From Demequina sp. NBRC 110057 (GTDB lineage Bacteria > Actinomycetota > Actinomycetes > Actinomycetales > Demequinaceae), in assembly GCF_002090175.1 (NCBI RefSeq), contig NZ_BBRN01000004.1, forward strand, positions 310,001-374,000: a DNA stretch of 64,000 nt. The letters are read 5' to 3'. Below are positions 33,524-45,091 of this stretch, in pieces. Both the position numbers and the translations under genes were made by a program. The notes under the pieces are model-generated. The model made no database searches, was not told the DNA's origin, and worked only from the letters and a program-made list of their open reading frames with translations. Within the stretch, counting starts at the first letter, position 1. Every line of letters starts with the position of its first letter.

Positions 33524-34954
33524 TTAGCAGTCGTAGTACAGCTCAAACTCGTGCGGGTGGGGACGGAAGCGCAGCGGGTCGATCTCCGCGGTGCGCTTGT
33601 AGTCGATCCACTCGGCGATGAGGTCCTCGGTGAACACGCCACCCTCCGTGAGGTAGGCGTGGTCGGCCTCGAGCTCGTCGAGCACCTTGGACAGCGAGTC
33701 CGGAACCTGGGGGATCGAGGCGTGCTCCTCGGGGGGAAGCTCGTACAGGTCCTTGTCGATGGGGGCCGGCGGCTCGATCTTGTTCTTGATGCCGTCCAGG
33801 CCCGCCATCAGCAGCGCGGCGAACGCGAGGTAGGGGTTACCCGACGAGTCGGGGGCGCGGAACTCGATGCGCTTGGCCTTGGGGTTCGAGCCGGTGACCG
33901 GGATACGGACGGCGGCCGAACGGTTACGGGCCGAGTACACCAGGTTGACGGGCGCCTCGTAGCCGGGAACCAGGCGGTGGTAGGAGTTCACCGTGGGGTT
34001 GGTGAACGCGAGCAGCGACGGAGCGTGCTTCAGGATGCCGCCGATGTACCAGCGGGCGATGTCCGACAGGCCGCCGTAGCCGGCCTCGTCGTAGAACAGC
34101 GGCTCGCCGTTCTTCCACACCGACTGGTGCACGTGCATGCCCGAGCCGTTGTCGCCGAACAGGGGCTTCGGCATGAAGGTGGCGGTCTTGCCGTTCTTCC
34201 ACGCGACGTTCTTGACGACGTACTTGAACTTCATCAGGTCGTCGGCGGCGTGCAGCAGCGTGTTGAAGCGGTAGTTGACCTCCTGCTGGCCGGCGGTGCC
34301 CACCTCGTGGTGCGCGCGCTCGAGCTCGAGGCCCACCTCGCCGAGGACGGTGCACATCTCGTCGCGCAGGTCGGCCATCTGGTCGCCGGGGGAGACGGGG
34401 AAGTAGCCCCCCTTGATGCGGGTCTTGTAGCCAAGGTTCGGCGAGCCGTCGGCCTCCTTCTCGACGCCGGTGTTCCACCAGCCCTCGGAGGAGTCGATGT
34501 GGTAGTAACCCTCGTGCTGGTTCGTGTCGAAGCGCACGGAGTCGAAGATGAAGAACTCGGCCTCGGGGGCGAAGAACGCGGTGTCGCCGATGCCGGTCGA
34601 CTTCAGGTACTCCTGCGCCTTCATCGCGACGTTGCGCGGGTCACGGGAGTAGGGCTCGTCGGTGAAGGGGTCCACCACGGAGAAGTTGATGACCAGCGTC
34701 TTGGCCTTGCGGAAGGGGTCGAGGTACGCGGTCTGAAGGTCGGCGATGAGCTTCATGTCGGACTCGTTGATGGCCTGGAAGCCGCGAATCGACGAACCGT
34801 CGAATGCCGCGCCGTCCTCCAGGACGGTCTCGAACTGGGCGGCGGGAACGTTGACGTGCTGCATCGCGCCCGGAAGGTCGCAGAAGCGGATGTCGATGTA
34901 CTCGACCGCCTCGTCCTTCACATAAGCGATTGCCTCTTCGGCAGTCTTGAACAT
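33524..34954 (-). CDS. glnA: Glutamine synthetase, type I (adenylylatable)
   Basis: 476 residues. It makes glutamine from glutamate, ammonia and ATP. GS-I motifs: FDGSSIRGF, the metal site [37 protein letters not shown] and the adenylylation loop [10 protein letters not shown] with Tyr near residue 403, the target of GlnE. AAGGAG precedes the ATG. A GlnR-type box with four half-sites lies upstream, and a TAGGCT -10-like box lies between it and the start. This is the main assimilatory enzyme; GlnA2 lacks the Tyr loop. Confidence 0.96.
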   Translation of the reverse strand: MFKTAEEAIAYVKDEAVEYIDIRFCDLPGAMQHVNVPAAQFETVLEDGAAFDGSSIRGFQAINESDMKLIADLQTAYLDPFRKAKTLVINFSVVDPFTDEPYSRDPRNVAMKAQEYLKSTGIGDTAFFAPEAEFFIFDSVRFDTNQHEGYYHIDSSEGWWNTGVEKEADGSPNLGYKTRIKGGYFPVSPGDQMADLRDEMCTVLGEVGLELERAHHEVGTAGQQEVNYRFNTLLHAADDLMKFKYVVKNVAWKNGKTATFMPKPLFGDNGSGMHVHQSVWKNGEPLFYDEAGYGGLSDIARWYIGGILKHAPSLLAFTNPTVNSYHRLVPGYEAPVNLVYSARNRSAAVRIPVTGSNPKAKRIEFRAPDSSGNPYLAFAALLMAGLDGIKNKIEPPAPIDKDLYELPPEEHASIPQVPDSLSKVLDELEADHAYLTEGGVFTEDLIAEWIDYKRTAEIDPLRFRPHPHEFELYYDC

Positions 34955-35013
34955 CCGTGTGCTCCTTGATTGGGTCGTGCCTGTCGCTGGCGAGGCCAGC
35001 CTAGGGTCAGGCG

Positions 35014-35051
35014 GTTTCCCCCAGGTTCGCCAAATGTTACAAACGCGTTTC
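35014..35051 (-). promoter_or_regulatory. GlnR-type nitrogen box upstream of glnA
   Basis: Read on the glnA strand, four half-sites GAAAC, GTAAC, CGAAC and GAAAC are spaced exactly 11 bases apart (5 bases plus 6). This is the GlnR consensus layout (gTnAC-n6-GaAAC repeated). It lies about 60 bases before the glnA start and just upstream of a TAGGCT -10-like box. Confidence 0.78.
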
Positions 35052-35137
35052 CTGGGTCCACCGGGCGCACCCCCTCAGACGGGGCGCTGACATCGGCGTC
35101 GCCCTCGACCCTATACCCAGCGCTTTACGATGGACCG

Positions 35138-35566
35138 GTGAGTGACACCCCCACCGCCCAGGCGCCCAGCGGCGCACTCGTCGGCCGCCGTCTCCTCGGC
35201 ATCGGCATCGACTGGGTGCTGTGCCTCCTGATCTCGTCGGCCTTCTTCGTCGCCCCCGCGCTCGAGGACGCGACGGGGGTGGAGCGCGTGCTCCTCGCCG
35301 GGGACCCCACGGCAACCCTCATCATCTGGGCGGCGCAGCATCTGGTGCTGGTCTCGCTGCTGGGCACCACCATCGGCCACCGTGTCGCGGGGCTGCGAGT
35401 GGTGCGCGAAGACGGCGCGCCGTACGTGGGCCCGCTCAAGGGCCTGGGGCGCACAGTCCTGCTAGGCCTCGTCATCCCCGCCGTCGTCTGGGGACCCGAC
35501 GGTCGCGGCCTTCACGACCGCGCCATGGGGACACGCGTCGTCGACGTGAGGGCGGCCCGGCCGTGA
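35138..35566 (+). CDS. RDD family membrane protein
   Basis: 142 residues with an RDD domain: LVGRRLLGIGIDWVLCLLISSAFFV (the conserved Arg and Asp of the first segment), LVLVSLLGTTIGHRVAGLRVVREDG and the C-terminal GLHDRAMGTRVVDV with a conserved Asp-Arg. Three or four membrane segments. The role of the family is mostly unknown (some affect ion exchange). The GTG start is supported by TACGAT ending six bases upstream (leaderless type). It lies divergent from glnA as in other actinobacteria; its TGA overlaps the next gene's GTG. Confidence 0.88.
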   Translation: MSDTPTAQAPSGALVGRRLLGIGIDWVLCLLISSAFFVAPALEDATGVERVLLAGDPTATLIIWAAQHLVLVSLLGTTIGHRVAGLRVVREDGAPYVGPLKGLGRTVLLGLVIPAVVWGPDGRGLHDRAMGTRVVDVRAARP

Positions 35567-36219
35567 GCGCGCCGCAACGGCTTGAGGTCGCAGGGGTGCT
35601 CTTCGACATGGATGGCACCCTCGTCGATTCGAATGCCCCCGTCGACGTGATCTGGAACGAGTTCTCCGATGCGCACGGCCTGGACAGCACCGAGGTGCGG
35701 GCCTACGCCCACGGCCGCCCGTCGCGAGCGACCGTCGCAACCTACCTCCGCGATGACCAGCAGATCGCCCACTGGATCGACAGGATCCACCACCTCGAGG
35801 CCACCATGTTCGACGTGGTCACGGAGATCCCCGGCGCCGGCGCCCTGGTGCGGTCACTGCCCGAGGACCGCTGGGCGGTCGTGACGTCGGCCATCCGCGA
35901 GCCCGCGCGCGAGCGCATCGGCGCGGTCGGCATCCGCGTCCCCGCCGTCTTGATCGGCGCCGACGACGTGACGCACGGCAAGCCCGACCCCGAGGGATAC
36001 CGCGCGGGTGCCGCGGCGCTCGGCCTCGACCCCGCCGACTGCGTCGTCTTCGAGGACACCGACGCTGGCGCCAAGGCGGGACTCGCGGCCGGCTGCCGCG
36101 TGGTCGTCGTGGGCCAGGGGCGCTCGGAGACCCTCGACGCACTGCCGCGAGTTGCCGACCTCACCCACGTGACGGCCGATGCCACGGCCGCCGGTCGCAT
36201 CGGCCTCACCCTGTCCTAG
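35563..36219 (+). CDS. HAD-superfamily sugar phosphatase/phosphomutase-like hydrolase
   Basis: 218 residues. HAD motifs are all visible: FDMDGTLVDSN (nucleophile Asp and acid/base Asp), VTSAIREPAR, HGKPDPEGYRAGA (Lys) and VFEDTDAGAKAG. The alpha-helical cap between motifs I and II places it with beta-phosphoglucomutase/sugar-phosphatase types (subclass IA). The substrate is probably a small sugar phosphate. GTGA overlap couples it to the RDD gene. A terminator follows. Confidence 0.87.
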   Translation: MSAPQRLEVAGVLFDMDGTLVDSNAPVDVIWNEFSDAHGLDSTEVRAYAHGRPSRATVATYLRDDQQIAHWIDRIHHLEATMFDVVTEIPGAGALVRSLPEDRWAVVTSAIREPARERIGAVGIRVPAVLIGADDVTHGKPDPEGYRAGAAALGLDPADCVVFEDTDAGAKAGLAAGCRVVVVGQGRSETLDALPRVADLTHVTADATAAGRIGLTLS

Positions 36220-36250
36220 GGCCACCCACCGCATCGGCGCTGGGAAACGA

Positions 36251-36286
36251 CGAACGCCGCCCTCCCACGGGGGAGAGCGGCGTTCG
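36251..36286. terminator. Bidirectional terminator
   Basis: CGAACGCCGC and its perfect reverse complement, with an inner CTCCC/GGGAG pairing, between the convergent HAD and DUF4191 genes. Confidence 0.85.
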
Positions 36287-36300
36287 GAACGGCGATGAGG

Positions 36301-36996
36301 TCAGCGACCGCGCATGGCCTTGCGGTCGGGGCGCGCGCGCATGGGGTCGACGCCCTTGGGCATGGGCAGCTTGGCGCCGCCGATGGCGTTGAGGCGGGCC
36401 GAGACCTGCGCACGCTGCGCCTTGGTGAGCGCCTTCTTGTGGCCCTTGATGGCCTTGACGAGGCTCTTCAGCGGGACCTGGCCCTCGCCGGTGCCCTCGT
36501 AGATCGCGTGCACGGGGACGCCGGGAACCAGCTTCGTGAGGCGACGCGTGGTCGCCTCGACCTGCTTGCGTGCCCCGTTGCCGCCCTCGGCGATGAGGAC
36601 GATGCCGCCCTTGCCGACGCCCTGGAAGACGATGCCCTTGCCGCGCGGGTCGACCGACACCGGCTCCTCATTGAACTGCCATCCCGAGCGGATCGACTGG
36701 GCGATCGAGATCGAGGCGCCGCGCTGGCCCTCCATGCGGATGTACGCGTTGCGCTCGAAGCGGCGCGTCAGCGTGTACATGCCCGCGAGCACCGCGACGA
36801 GGATCGAGAAGATGATCGCGTAGACCAGGATCCAGGTGGAGCCCGACGCGAGACCGATCGCGACGCCGGCGCCGATAATGATCAGCGGGATGCCGATCAG
36901 GAGCGGCAGCAGCCACTTGTCATAGGGTGCCGTGGACGTATAGGCCTGCGCGACGAGCTTGTACCACCGCGGGCGCTTCTCGGGTTCTTTCGCCAT
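36301..36996 (-). CDS. DUF4191 family membrane protein
   Basis: 231 residues. Start MAKEPEKRPRWYKLVAQAYTST, two membrane segments (about 29-50 and 55-76: LLPLLIGIPLIIIGAGVAIG and TWILVYAIIFSILVAVLAGM), then a cytosolic domain with GKGIVFQGVGKGGIVLIAEG and a Lys/Arg-rich end (KGHKKALTKAQRAQVSARL). This is the actinobacterial DUF4191 protein, commonly next to lipA. No function is assigned; the basic C-terminus could bind nucleic acid or phospholipid. TAGACT lies ten bases upstream of the ATG. Confidence 0.9.
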   Translation of the reverse strand: MAKEPEKRPRWYKLVAQAYTSTAPYDKWLLPLLIGIPLIIIGAGVAIGLASGSTWILVYAIIFSILVAVLAGMYTLTRRFERNAYIRMEGQRGASISIAQSIRSGWQFNEEPVSVDPRGKGIVFQGVGKGGIVLIAEGGNGARKQVEATTRRLTKLVPGVPVHAIYEGTGEGQVPLKSLVKAIKGHKKALTKAQRAQVSARLNAIGGAKLPMPKGVDPMRARPDRKAMRGR

Positions 36997-37048
36997 GATG
37001 CGGCACAGTCTAGTCGCGTCCCGGACGCGCCGGGAGCGACGTTCGCCG

Positions 37049-38074
37049 TCAGCAGGAAGGACGCGAGGGCGCGGCCCAGGTGAGCAGGGCCGATGCCTCC
37101 TGGCGTGCCTCCATCGGCTCACCCAGGTGCGCGAGCGCCTCGGGGATGGGGCGGCCCTTGCTGGTCATGGCCTGTCCCCACAGCCGGCCGGCGCGGTAAC
37201 TGGAGCGGACGAGCGGGCCCGACATGACGCCGAGGAAGCCGATCTCCTCGGCGGCCTCGGACAGGTCGACGAACTCCTCGGGCTTGACCCAACGCTCGAC
37301 TGGGTGGTGGCGGGGGCTGGGGCGCAGGTACTGCGTGATGGTGATGAGGTCGGTGCCGGCATCGTGCAGATCCTGCAGCGCCTGAAGCACCTCCTCCATC
37401 GTCTCGCCCATGCCGAGGATGAGGTTGGACTTGGTCACGAAGCCGTCGGCCTGGGCCCGGCTGATGACCTCAAGGGAGCGCTCGTAGCGGAACGCGGGGC
37501 GGATGCGCTTGAAGATGCGCGGCACCGTCTCGACGTTGTGGGCAAGCACCTCGGGGCGCGAGGAGAAGACCTCCGCGAGCTGGTCGGGGTCGGCGTTGAA
37601 GTCCGGGATCAGCAGCTCGACGCCAGTGCCGGGGTTGAGCTCGTGGATCTGGCGCACGGTCTCCGCGTAGAGCCACGCGCCGCCGTCGTCGAGGTCGTCA
37701 CGCGCGACGCCGGTGACCGTCGAGTACTTGAGGCCCATCTGCTGGACGGACTTGGCGACCTTGAGGGGCTCCATGCGGTCGAGCGCCGTGGGCTTGCCGG
37801 TGTCGATCTGGCAGAAGTCGCAGCGGCGCGTGCACTGGGCGCCCCCGATGAGGAACGTCGCCTCGCGGTCCTCCCAGCACTCGAAGATGTTGGGGCAGCC
37901 GGCCTCCTCGCACACCGTGTGCAGGCCGCCGCCCTTCACGAGCGACTTGAGCTCGGAGTACTCGGGACCCATGGTGGCCTTGGTGCGGATCCACTCGGGC
38001 TTGCGCTCGATGGGAACCTCGGCATTGCGGGCCTCGATGCGCAGCATCCGGCGGCCTTCGGGGGCGATGGTCAC
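37049..38074 (-). CDS. lipA: Lipoyl synthase
   Basis: 341 residues. A radical SAM enzyme that inserts two sulfur atoms into octanoyl-lipoyl domains. The radical SAM cluster motif CTRRCDFC has Cys81, 85 and 88; the auxiliary cluster Cys are 55, 60 and 66 ([12 protein letters not shown]). The C-terminal RSSYRAG carries the third ligand Ser. The GTG start has AAGGAG upstream; it overlaps the lipB stop (GTGA), which couples the pair. It should modify SucB encoded a few kilobases away. Confidence 0.96.
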   Translation of the reverse strand: MTIAPEGRRMLRIEARNAEVPIERKPEWIRTKATMGPEYSELKSLVKGGGLHTVCEEAGCPNIFECWEDREATFLIGGAQCTRRCDFCQIDTGKPTALDRMEPLKVAKSVQQMGLKYSTVTGVARDDLDDGGAWLYAETVRQIHELNPGTGVELLIPDFNADPDQLAEVFSSRPEVLAHNVETVPRIFKRIRPAFRYERSLEVISRAQADGFVTKSNLILGMGETMEEVLQALQDLHDAGTDLITITQYLRPSPRHHPVERWVKPEEFVDLSEAAEEIGFLGVMSGPLVRSSYRAGRLWGQAMTSKGRPIPEALAHLGEPMEARQEASALLTWAAPSRPSC

Positions 38075-38775
38075 GCGAGCTCCTTGTGGGGGTCGGGGAC
38101 GGCGAGGGCTCCGGCGGGGGTGTCCGCCTGCGCCTCTAAGCGTACGGGGGTGAGGGAACGTTCGAGGAACCGCAGGGCACGGGGCAGCACCTCGGCGATG
38201 GTGACGTCGCGTCCCAGCTCGAGGGACAGCGAGGTGACGTCGGCGTCGGAGATGCCGCAGGGCACGATGCGGTCGAAGCGGTCGAGCGAGGGATTGCAGT
38301 TGAGCGCGAACCCGTGCATGGTCACGCCGCGCGCGACGCGCACGCCGACGGCGCACACCTTGCGCTCGAGGCGGTCGGCCGTGGCGGGGAGCCACACCCC
38401 CGAGCGGCCCTCGACGCGGACAGCCTCGAGGCCGTAGTCCTCGCACAGGTCGATGACGGACTGCTCGAGGTGGCGCACGTAGCGCACGACGTCGATGGGC
38501 TCGGTGAGCTTCACGATGGGGTAGCCCACCAACTGGCCGGGGCCGTGCCAGGTGATCCTGCCGCCGCGGTCGACGTCGACGACGGGGGTGCCGTCCGTGG
38601 GTCGATCCCACGACGCCGTGCGCCGGCCCGCGGTGTACACGTCCTCGTGCTCGACCAGCACGAGAGCGTCGTCGCGTTCATCGGCGGCGCGCGCGGCGTG
38701 CAGGTCGCGCTGGACCTGCCAGGCCTCGTCGTACGGCACCAGCCGCTCGCCAAGGCCGAGGGGAAGAATCTCCAT
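38071..38775 (-). CDS. lipB: Octanoyltransferase
   Basis: 234 residues. LipB moves the octanoyl group from acyl carrier protein to lipoyl domains. The catalytic Cys and Lys are in [27 protein letters not shown] and [12 protein letters not shown]; the [18 protein letters not shown] motif is characteristic. TAGCCT lies nine bases before the ATG with no clear ribosome site. First gene of lipB-lipA and divergent from the MMPL exporter. The C-terminal 20 residues are variable. Confidence 0.95.
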   Translation of the reverse strand: MEILPLGLGERLVPYDEAWQVQRDLHAARAADERDDALVLVEHEDVYTAGRRTASWDRPTDGTPVVDVDRGGRITWHGPGQLVGYPIVKLTEPIDVVRYVRHLEQSVIDLCEDYGLEAVRVEGRSGVWLPATADRLERKVCAVGVRVARGVTMHGFALNCNPSLDRFDRIVPCGISDADVTSLSLELGRDVTIAEVLPRALRFLERSLTPVRLEAQADTPAGALAVPDPHKELA

Positions 38776-38883
38776 AGATGGTCCAGGCTAACGCGGGGCC
38801 AGCGAGAGGGGAACTCCTCCCCACGGCCGATCACGGTTCGGCTACGACGGGAATAGCCTGGCACCTTCGTCGTTGGGAGGGAC

Positions 38884-41079
38884 ATGTCCACGTCTGCGCG
38901 CGCCTGGTGGCGCCCACTCGCCATCCTTGTCGTCATCGTCGTCTGGCTCGCCATCGGAGGCGCCGGAGGGCAGACGTTCGGCAAGCTGTCCGACGTCCAG
39001 GAGAACGACTCCGCAGCCTTCCTACCTTCCTCTGCCGAGTCCACGGAGGCGGCCGACGCCCACCGCGAGTTCTCGCCCGTCACGAGCCTGCCAGGCATCT
39101 TTGTCGTCGACGGCGTGAGCGGCGAGGACGATCTCGCGGCGGTGCAGGCCTTCGTCGACGACGTGGTCGCGACGGAGATCCCGGGTGACGCCGACGGACG
39201 CACCGTGGGCGAGGTGCTGTCACCCGCGGCCGACCAGCAGGCGCCGCAGGTGGTGCCGAGCGAGGACGGCGAAGCAGCGCTCGTCGCGTTCTCGATCGAC
39301 GCCGATGTCGCGGAGGAGAGCGTGGGCGAGGGCACCATGGGCGAGGTGGTCGCCGAGACCATCCGCGACGTGTGGGCCGAGCAGGCCACGCAGCTGGAGG
39401 GGCACCTCACCGGCGGCCTCGGCATCCTTGCCGACCTGCTCGAGGCCTTCGCCGGGATCGACGGCGTCCTCCTCGTGGTGGCGCTGGCCGTGGTGCTCGT
39501 CATCCTTCTCGTCGTTTACCGCAGCCCCGTGCTGCCGCTGCTGGTGCTGTCGACCGCGATGATCGCCCTCACCGGCGCGATCCTCGCCGTGTACGCGATG
39601 GCCGACGCGGACATCATCACGCTCAACGGTCAGTCGCAGGGGATCATGTTCATCCTGGTCGTCGGCGCCACGACCGACTACGCGCTGCTACTGGTCGCGC
39701 GCTATCGCGAGGAGCTCCTGCGCACGCCGTCGCCGTACGCCGCCATGGCACACGCGTGGCGCCGGTCCGTGGAGCCGATCGCCGCCTCGGCGGTGACGGT
39801 CATCCTGGGACTGCTGGTGCTGCTGCTCAGCGACCTCAAGTCCAACGCCGCCCTCGGCCCGGCCGGCGCCCTCGGCATCGTCGCGGCCCTGCTCGCCGCG
39901 CTCACGCTGCTTCCCGCCCTGCTTCTCCTCGGCGGCAAGCACGCCCGCGGAGTGTTCTGGCCCGCGATGCCGCGGTACCGCGAGGAGGCGGCCGATGCCG
40001 CTGTCGCCGACCCGTCGCAGGGCACCGGGATCTGGGCACGCGTGGCGCGGGGCGTCGACGCGCACCCGCGCCGCACGTGGCTGGCGGCCGCCGGTGGCCT
40101 GCTGGTCCTCGCCGCCTTCGTGCCGACCTTCAAGGCATCGGGCCTGGGAGAGCAGGAGGTCTTCACCCGCGACACCGACTCGGTACTCGGCACCGCGGTG
40201 CTGGAGGACCACTTCGACGCCGGCGCCACCTCGCCCATTCGGATCATCGTGCCGGAGGACCAAGCGCAGGCGGCGGTGGACGCCGTGCTCGCCGTCGACG
40301 GCATCGAGGACGCCTACCCGCTGACCGAGTCCGTTGCCCAGGGCGCGCCCGCCGGCGTGGCGGGACCCGAGGACCCGATCGTCGTGAACGGCGAAGTCGA
40401 GGTGGTCGCCATCACCCAGGTGTCGTCGAGCTCCAACGAGGCCGCGGACATCGTGGTCGACGTGCGCGACGCCGTTCACCCGCTCGGTGATGACGTCCTC
40501 GTCGGCGGCACCGCCGCCGAGCAGCTCGACACACGCCTCACCACCCAGCGCGACACCCTCGTGATCCTGCCCACGATCCTCGCGGTGATCTTCGTGGTGC
40601 TCGTCCTGCTGCTGCGCGCCGTCGTGGCGCCCCTGCTCATCGTCGGGGCGAACATCGTGTCCTACGGCGCCACCATCGGCCTGTCGGCGCTGCTGTTCAA
40701 CCACGTGTTCGGGTTCCCCGGATCGGACCCCTCGGTGCCGCTGCTGGGCTTCGTGTTCCTCGTCGCGCTCGGCGTCGACTACTCGATCTTCCTCATGTCC
40801 AGGGCCCGCGAGGAGTCGCTGGCACACGGCAACCGCGCGGGCATCAGGCGGGCGCTTGCCGTCACGGGCGGCGTCATCACGTCCGCGGGAATCGTGCTGG
40901 CGGCGACGTTTGCCGCGCTCGGGGTGATCCCGCTGATCTTCCTGGCGCAGATCGCGGTGATCGTCGGACTCGGCGTCCTCATCGACACCTTCGTGGTGCG
41001 CTCGCTGCTGGTGCCCGGACTCGTGGCGGACGTGGGCAGGCGCTCCTGGTGGCCGTGGCAGGGACGCATCTCCGACTGA
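38884..41079 (+). CDS. MMPL/RND family membrane exporter
   Basis: 731 residues, about twelve membrane segments in two halves, each with a large extracytoplasmic loop. The MMPL signature is clear: GATTDYALLLVARYREELLR near residue 260 and GVDYSIFLMSRAREES near 630, with Asp-Tyr pairs that relay protons. Substrates of MmpL proteins are lipids, siderophores or drugs. A TAGCCT -10-like box and a GGGAGGG ribosome site are present. It is placed between lipB and a kinase-like gene, interrupting an otherwise conserved lipoate/TCA gene block. Confidence 0.9.
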   Translation: MSTSARAWWRPLAILVVIVVWLAIGGAGGQTFGKLSDVQENDSAAFLPSSAESTEAADAHREFSPVTSLPGIFVVDGVSGEDDLAAVQAFVDDVVATEIPGDADGRTVGEVLSPAADQQAPQVVPSEDGEAALVAFSIDADVAEESVGEGTMGEVVAETIRDVWAEQATQLEGHLTGGLGILADLLEAFAGIDGVLLVVALAVVLVILLVVYRSPVLPLLVLSTAMIALTGAILAVYAMADADIITLNGQSQGIMFILVVGATTDYALLLVARYREELLRTPSPYAAMAHAWRRSVEPIAASAVTVILGLLVLLLSDLKSNAALGPAGALGIVAALLAALTLLPALLLLGGKHARGVFWPAMPRYREEAADAAVADPSQGTGIWARVARGVDAHPRRTWLAAAGGLLVLAAFVPTFKASGLGEQEVFTRDTDSVLGTAVLEDHFDAGATSPIRIIVPEDQAQAAVDAVLAVDGIEDAYPLTESVAQGAPAGVAGPEDPIVVNGEVEVVAITQVSSSSNEAADIVVDVRDAVHPLGDDVLVGGTAAEQLDTRLTTQRDTLVILPTILAVIFVVLVLLLRAVVAPLLIVGANIVSYGATIGLSALLFNHVFGFPGSDPSVPLLGFVFLVALGVDYSIFLMSRAREESLAHGNRAGIRRALAVTGGVITSAGIVLAATFAALGVIPLIFLAQIAVIVGLGVLIDTFVVRSLLVPGLVADVGRRSWWPWQGRISD

Positions 41080-41132
41080 TCCCGGCTTGTGGATAGCGGC
41101 CGCGCGGGCTCTCCGCGCGGCACGCTTGACGC

Positions 41133-42323
41133 ATGACCACCGCGACGAGCGCCCCAGCCCTCCTGGGCCGCGTGCTCGGCGCCGGGGAGGGACTCGAAGC
41201 GCGGGCACGTGCACGAGGGGAACGCCTCGCCCGGCTAGCGCGTGACGACGTGCTCGCGCCGGCCGAGATCGACTGCGACGCACACGGGCTGGTGACCGCC
41301 CGCGTGCCCGTCGTCGACGGGGTCGACCTGGCTCAGCTCGCCGTCCACCGCGCCCCGCTCAGCGCGGGGGAGTGCGTGTGGTTGGGGCGACGCATCGCCG
41401 CCGCGTTAGCAGCGATGCACGCGGCGGGGCTGGTCCACGGCGACGTGGCGCCCGCGAACGTCCTTGTCAGGCGCGACGGCGTCACCCTCGTCGACACCCT
41501 GGGAGCCGCGCGGGCCGACGAGCGCGGCACGCCCGGCTTCCGCGCGCCGGAGACCGTCGCGGGCGAGCACGGGGAGGCCGCCGACGTGTTCGCACTCGGC
41601 CGGCTCCTGCGGTGGGCAGTGAACGACGCCGACGAGGACACGGTGCGCGCCTGGACCGTCCCGCTGGTGGCCGCGGACCCGGCGGCACGCCCGTCCGCTG
41701 CCGCGGTCGACGCGGTCCTCGCGCTGTGCGCTCCCGAGCGCAGCGTGGCACCCTCGCCACCCGACATCGTCTCGTCGGTGCGCCAGCGAGCGATGGATCG
41801 CACCGAGCGGTTGGCCTCCGGGCGGGCGTGGAGGGCATGGCGCTGGGGACTGCGTGCGGTCGCGGTCGCGGCGGCGACGCTGACCGTCGCGTGGGGCGCG
41901 CTCAGCGTGCCGGGGCTGCTCGACAGTGCCGAGGGGGAGGACGGCACCGGCGACCCCGCCACCGCGGCGCGTGACCTTACCGAGGCCCGCATCGGGGCCC
42001 TCGCCGCTGGCGACCCCGACGCGCTGCTCGCCACGGTCACCGGCGACGGCACTGTCGCCAAGGACGCGAGCACCGCGGCCGAGGAGCTCGCGTCGGGCAC
42101 TTCGTACGAGGGCCTAGGGGTGGAGGTTCAGGACGTCGCGGTGCTGTCCGAGGACGAGGACTCCGCACGCGTCGCGGTCACGTACGTGGTGTCGGAGCAC
42201 ACCGTCGTGTCGCAGGGGGAGGGCACGGTGGTACCGGCCACGCGTCAGGCAGTGGACCTGACGCTGACCGCCACGAGCGACGGATGGAGGGTGGCGGCCG
42301 CCGTGGCGACGGAAGCGAGCTGA
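41133..42323 (+). CDS. Protein kinase-like membrane protein with degenerate N-lobe
   Basis: 396 residues. The C-lobe of a Ser/Thr kinase fold is visible: HGDVAPANVLV (HxD catalytic loop with Asn), VDTLGAA in place of DFG, GTPGFRAPE (activation segment), ADVFALGRLL. The glycine-rich loop and the Lys of the N-lobe are not seen in the first 100 residues, so catalysis is doubtful. One membrane segment (about 245-267) then leads to an extracytoplasmic domain of about 125 residues that resembles NTF2/SnoaL-like domains (ATAARDLTEARIGALAAGDPDALLATV). It follows the MMPL gene by 53 bases, with an 8-bp hairpin at 41100-41120, and may act with it. Confidence 0.75.
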   Translation: MTTATSAPALLGRVLGAGEGLEARARARGERLARLARDDVLAPAEIDCDAHGLVTARVPVVDGVDLAQLAVHRAPLSAGECVWLGRRIAAALAAMHAAGLVHGDVAPANVLVRRDGVTLVDTLGAARADERGTPGFRAPETVAGEHGEAADVFALGRLLRWAVNDADEDTVRAWTVPLVAADPAARPSAAAVDAVLALCAPERSVAPSPPDIVSSVRQRAMDRTERLASGRAWRAWRWGLRAVAVAAATLTVAWGALSVPGLLDSAEGEDGTGDPATAARDLTEARIGALAAGDPDALLATVTGDGTVAKDASTAAEELASGTSYEGLGVEVQDVAVLSEDEDSARVAVTYVVSEHTVVSQGEGTVVPATRQAVDLTLTATSDGWRVAAAVATEAS

Positions 42324-42327
42324 CGCC

Positions 42328-43218
42328 TCAGGCGTCGGCCATGACCGCGTGGGCGGCGGCGGTGATCTCCGGGTGTCGCCACTCGAAGCCGAGCCGCGTG
42401 AGCACGCCGGGGCTCGCGAGTTGGCTCGACAGCAGGTCCTCGACGGCCGGCCCGATGGCGGCGCGCAGCGCGAAGGCGGGGACCGGCAGGCCGGGGGAGC
42501 GTCCAGCGGCGTCGGACATCACCCGGATGAGCTCGCGGTCGCGCACGGGGATGGGCGCGATGATGTTGGCCGGGCCCGCGTGGTCCGAGTCGAGGAGGAA
42601 ACGCTGGGCGCGGATCTGATCCGTCAGCGTGATCCAGGAGTGCCAGGCCTCGCCCGAACCCAGCGTGCGCAGCAGGCCGCGCTTCACGAGGGGCATGAGC
42701 CGCTCCGCGAAGCCGCCGTGGCCGGCGAGCACCAGCCCGGTGCGGCAAAAGACGGTGCGGATGCCGGCCTCGACCGCGGGGGAGGCGGCCGCCTCCCACT
42801 GGGTGACGATCGAGGCGAGAAGGGTGTCTCCCGGGCCCGAGCGCTCGGACAGGCGCTCCTCGCCGCGGGCCCCGTAGTAGCCCATCGCCGAGCCCTGGAG
42901 CAGCACGCCGGAGAAGCCGGCGTCGACGAGGCCATGGACCAGCGTCGAGGTGGAGTCAAGGCGGGACTGCAGCACCACGTCGGCGTAGGAATCGGTGAGG
43001 CGCTTCGCTCCGATCGACGCGCCCGCCAGGTTGACCACGGCATCGGCCGTGCCCAGGAGCTGCGTGTCGACGGTGCCCGCCTGGGGGTCCCAGGCGGATT
43101 CATGCGGTCCGCGCGCCTCGCGACGGACCAGCGAGACGACATCGTGGCCGTCCGACCTCAACGACTGCTGCAGGGCAGTGCCGATGAGGCCGGACGAGCC
43201 AGCGATGACGACGCGCAT
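42328..43218 (-). CDS. TIGR01777 family NAD-dependent epimerase/dehydratase-like protein
   Basis: 296 residues. Extended SDR fold with VVIAGSSGLIGTALQQSLRSDGHDVVSLVRR and, from the family, AVVNLAGASIG-x-KRLTD, SAMGYYGARGEE and the C-terminal half with WHSWITLTDQIRA and a C-terminal DUF1731-like end (PALAPALRAAIG-like, VLLxSQ-type ASPGVLTRLGFEWRHPEI). The biochemical role is not known. Six bases after sucB on the same strand, so probably the last gene of lpdA-sucB-TIGR01777. Confidence 0.9.
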   Translation of the reverse strand: MRVVIAGSSGLIGTALQQSLRSDGHDVVSLVRREARGPHESAWDPQAGTVDTQLLGTADAVVNLAGASIGAKRLTDSYADVVLQSRLDSTSTLVHGLVDAGFSGVLLQGSAMGYYGARGEERLSERSGPGDTLLASIVTQWEAAASPAVEAGIRTVFCRTGLVLAGHGGFAERLMPLVKRGLLRTLGSGEAWHSWITLTDQIRAQRFLLDSDHAGPANIIAPIPVRDRELIRVMSDAAGRSPGLPVPAFALRAAIGPAVEDLLSSQLASPGVLTRLGFEWRHPEITAAAHAVMADA

Positions 43219-43224
43219 GGGTCG

Positions 43225-45069
<1,845 letters not shown>

Positions 45070-45091
45070 ATGAGTGATCTTCTCCGTTGAA

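Noticed and set aside
33870-33895. tRNA-like GGTTCGAGCC stretch
   Set aside because: It lies inside glnA in frame and no cloverleaf can be formed around it.
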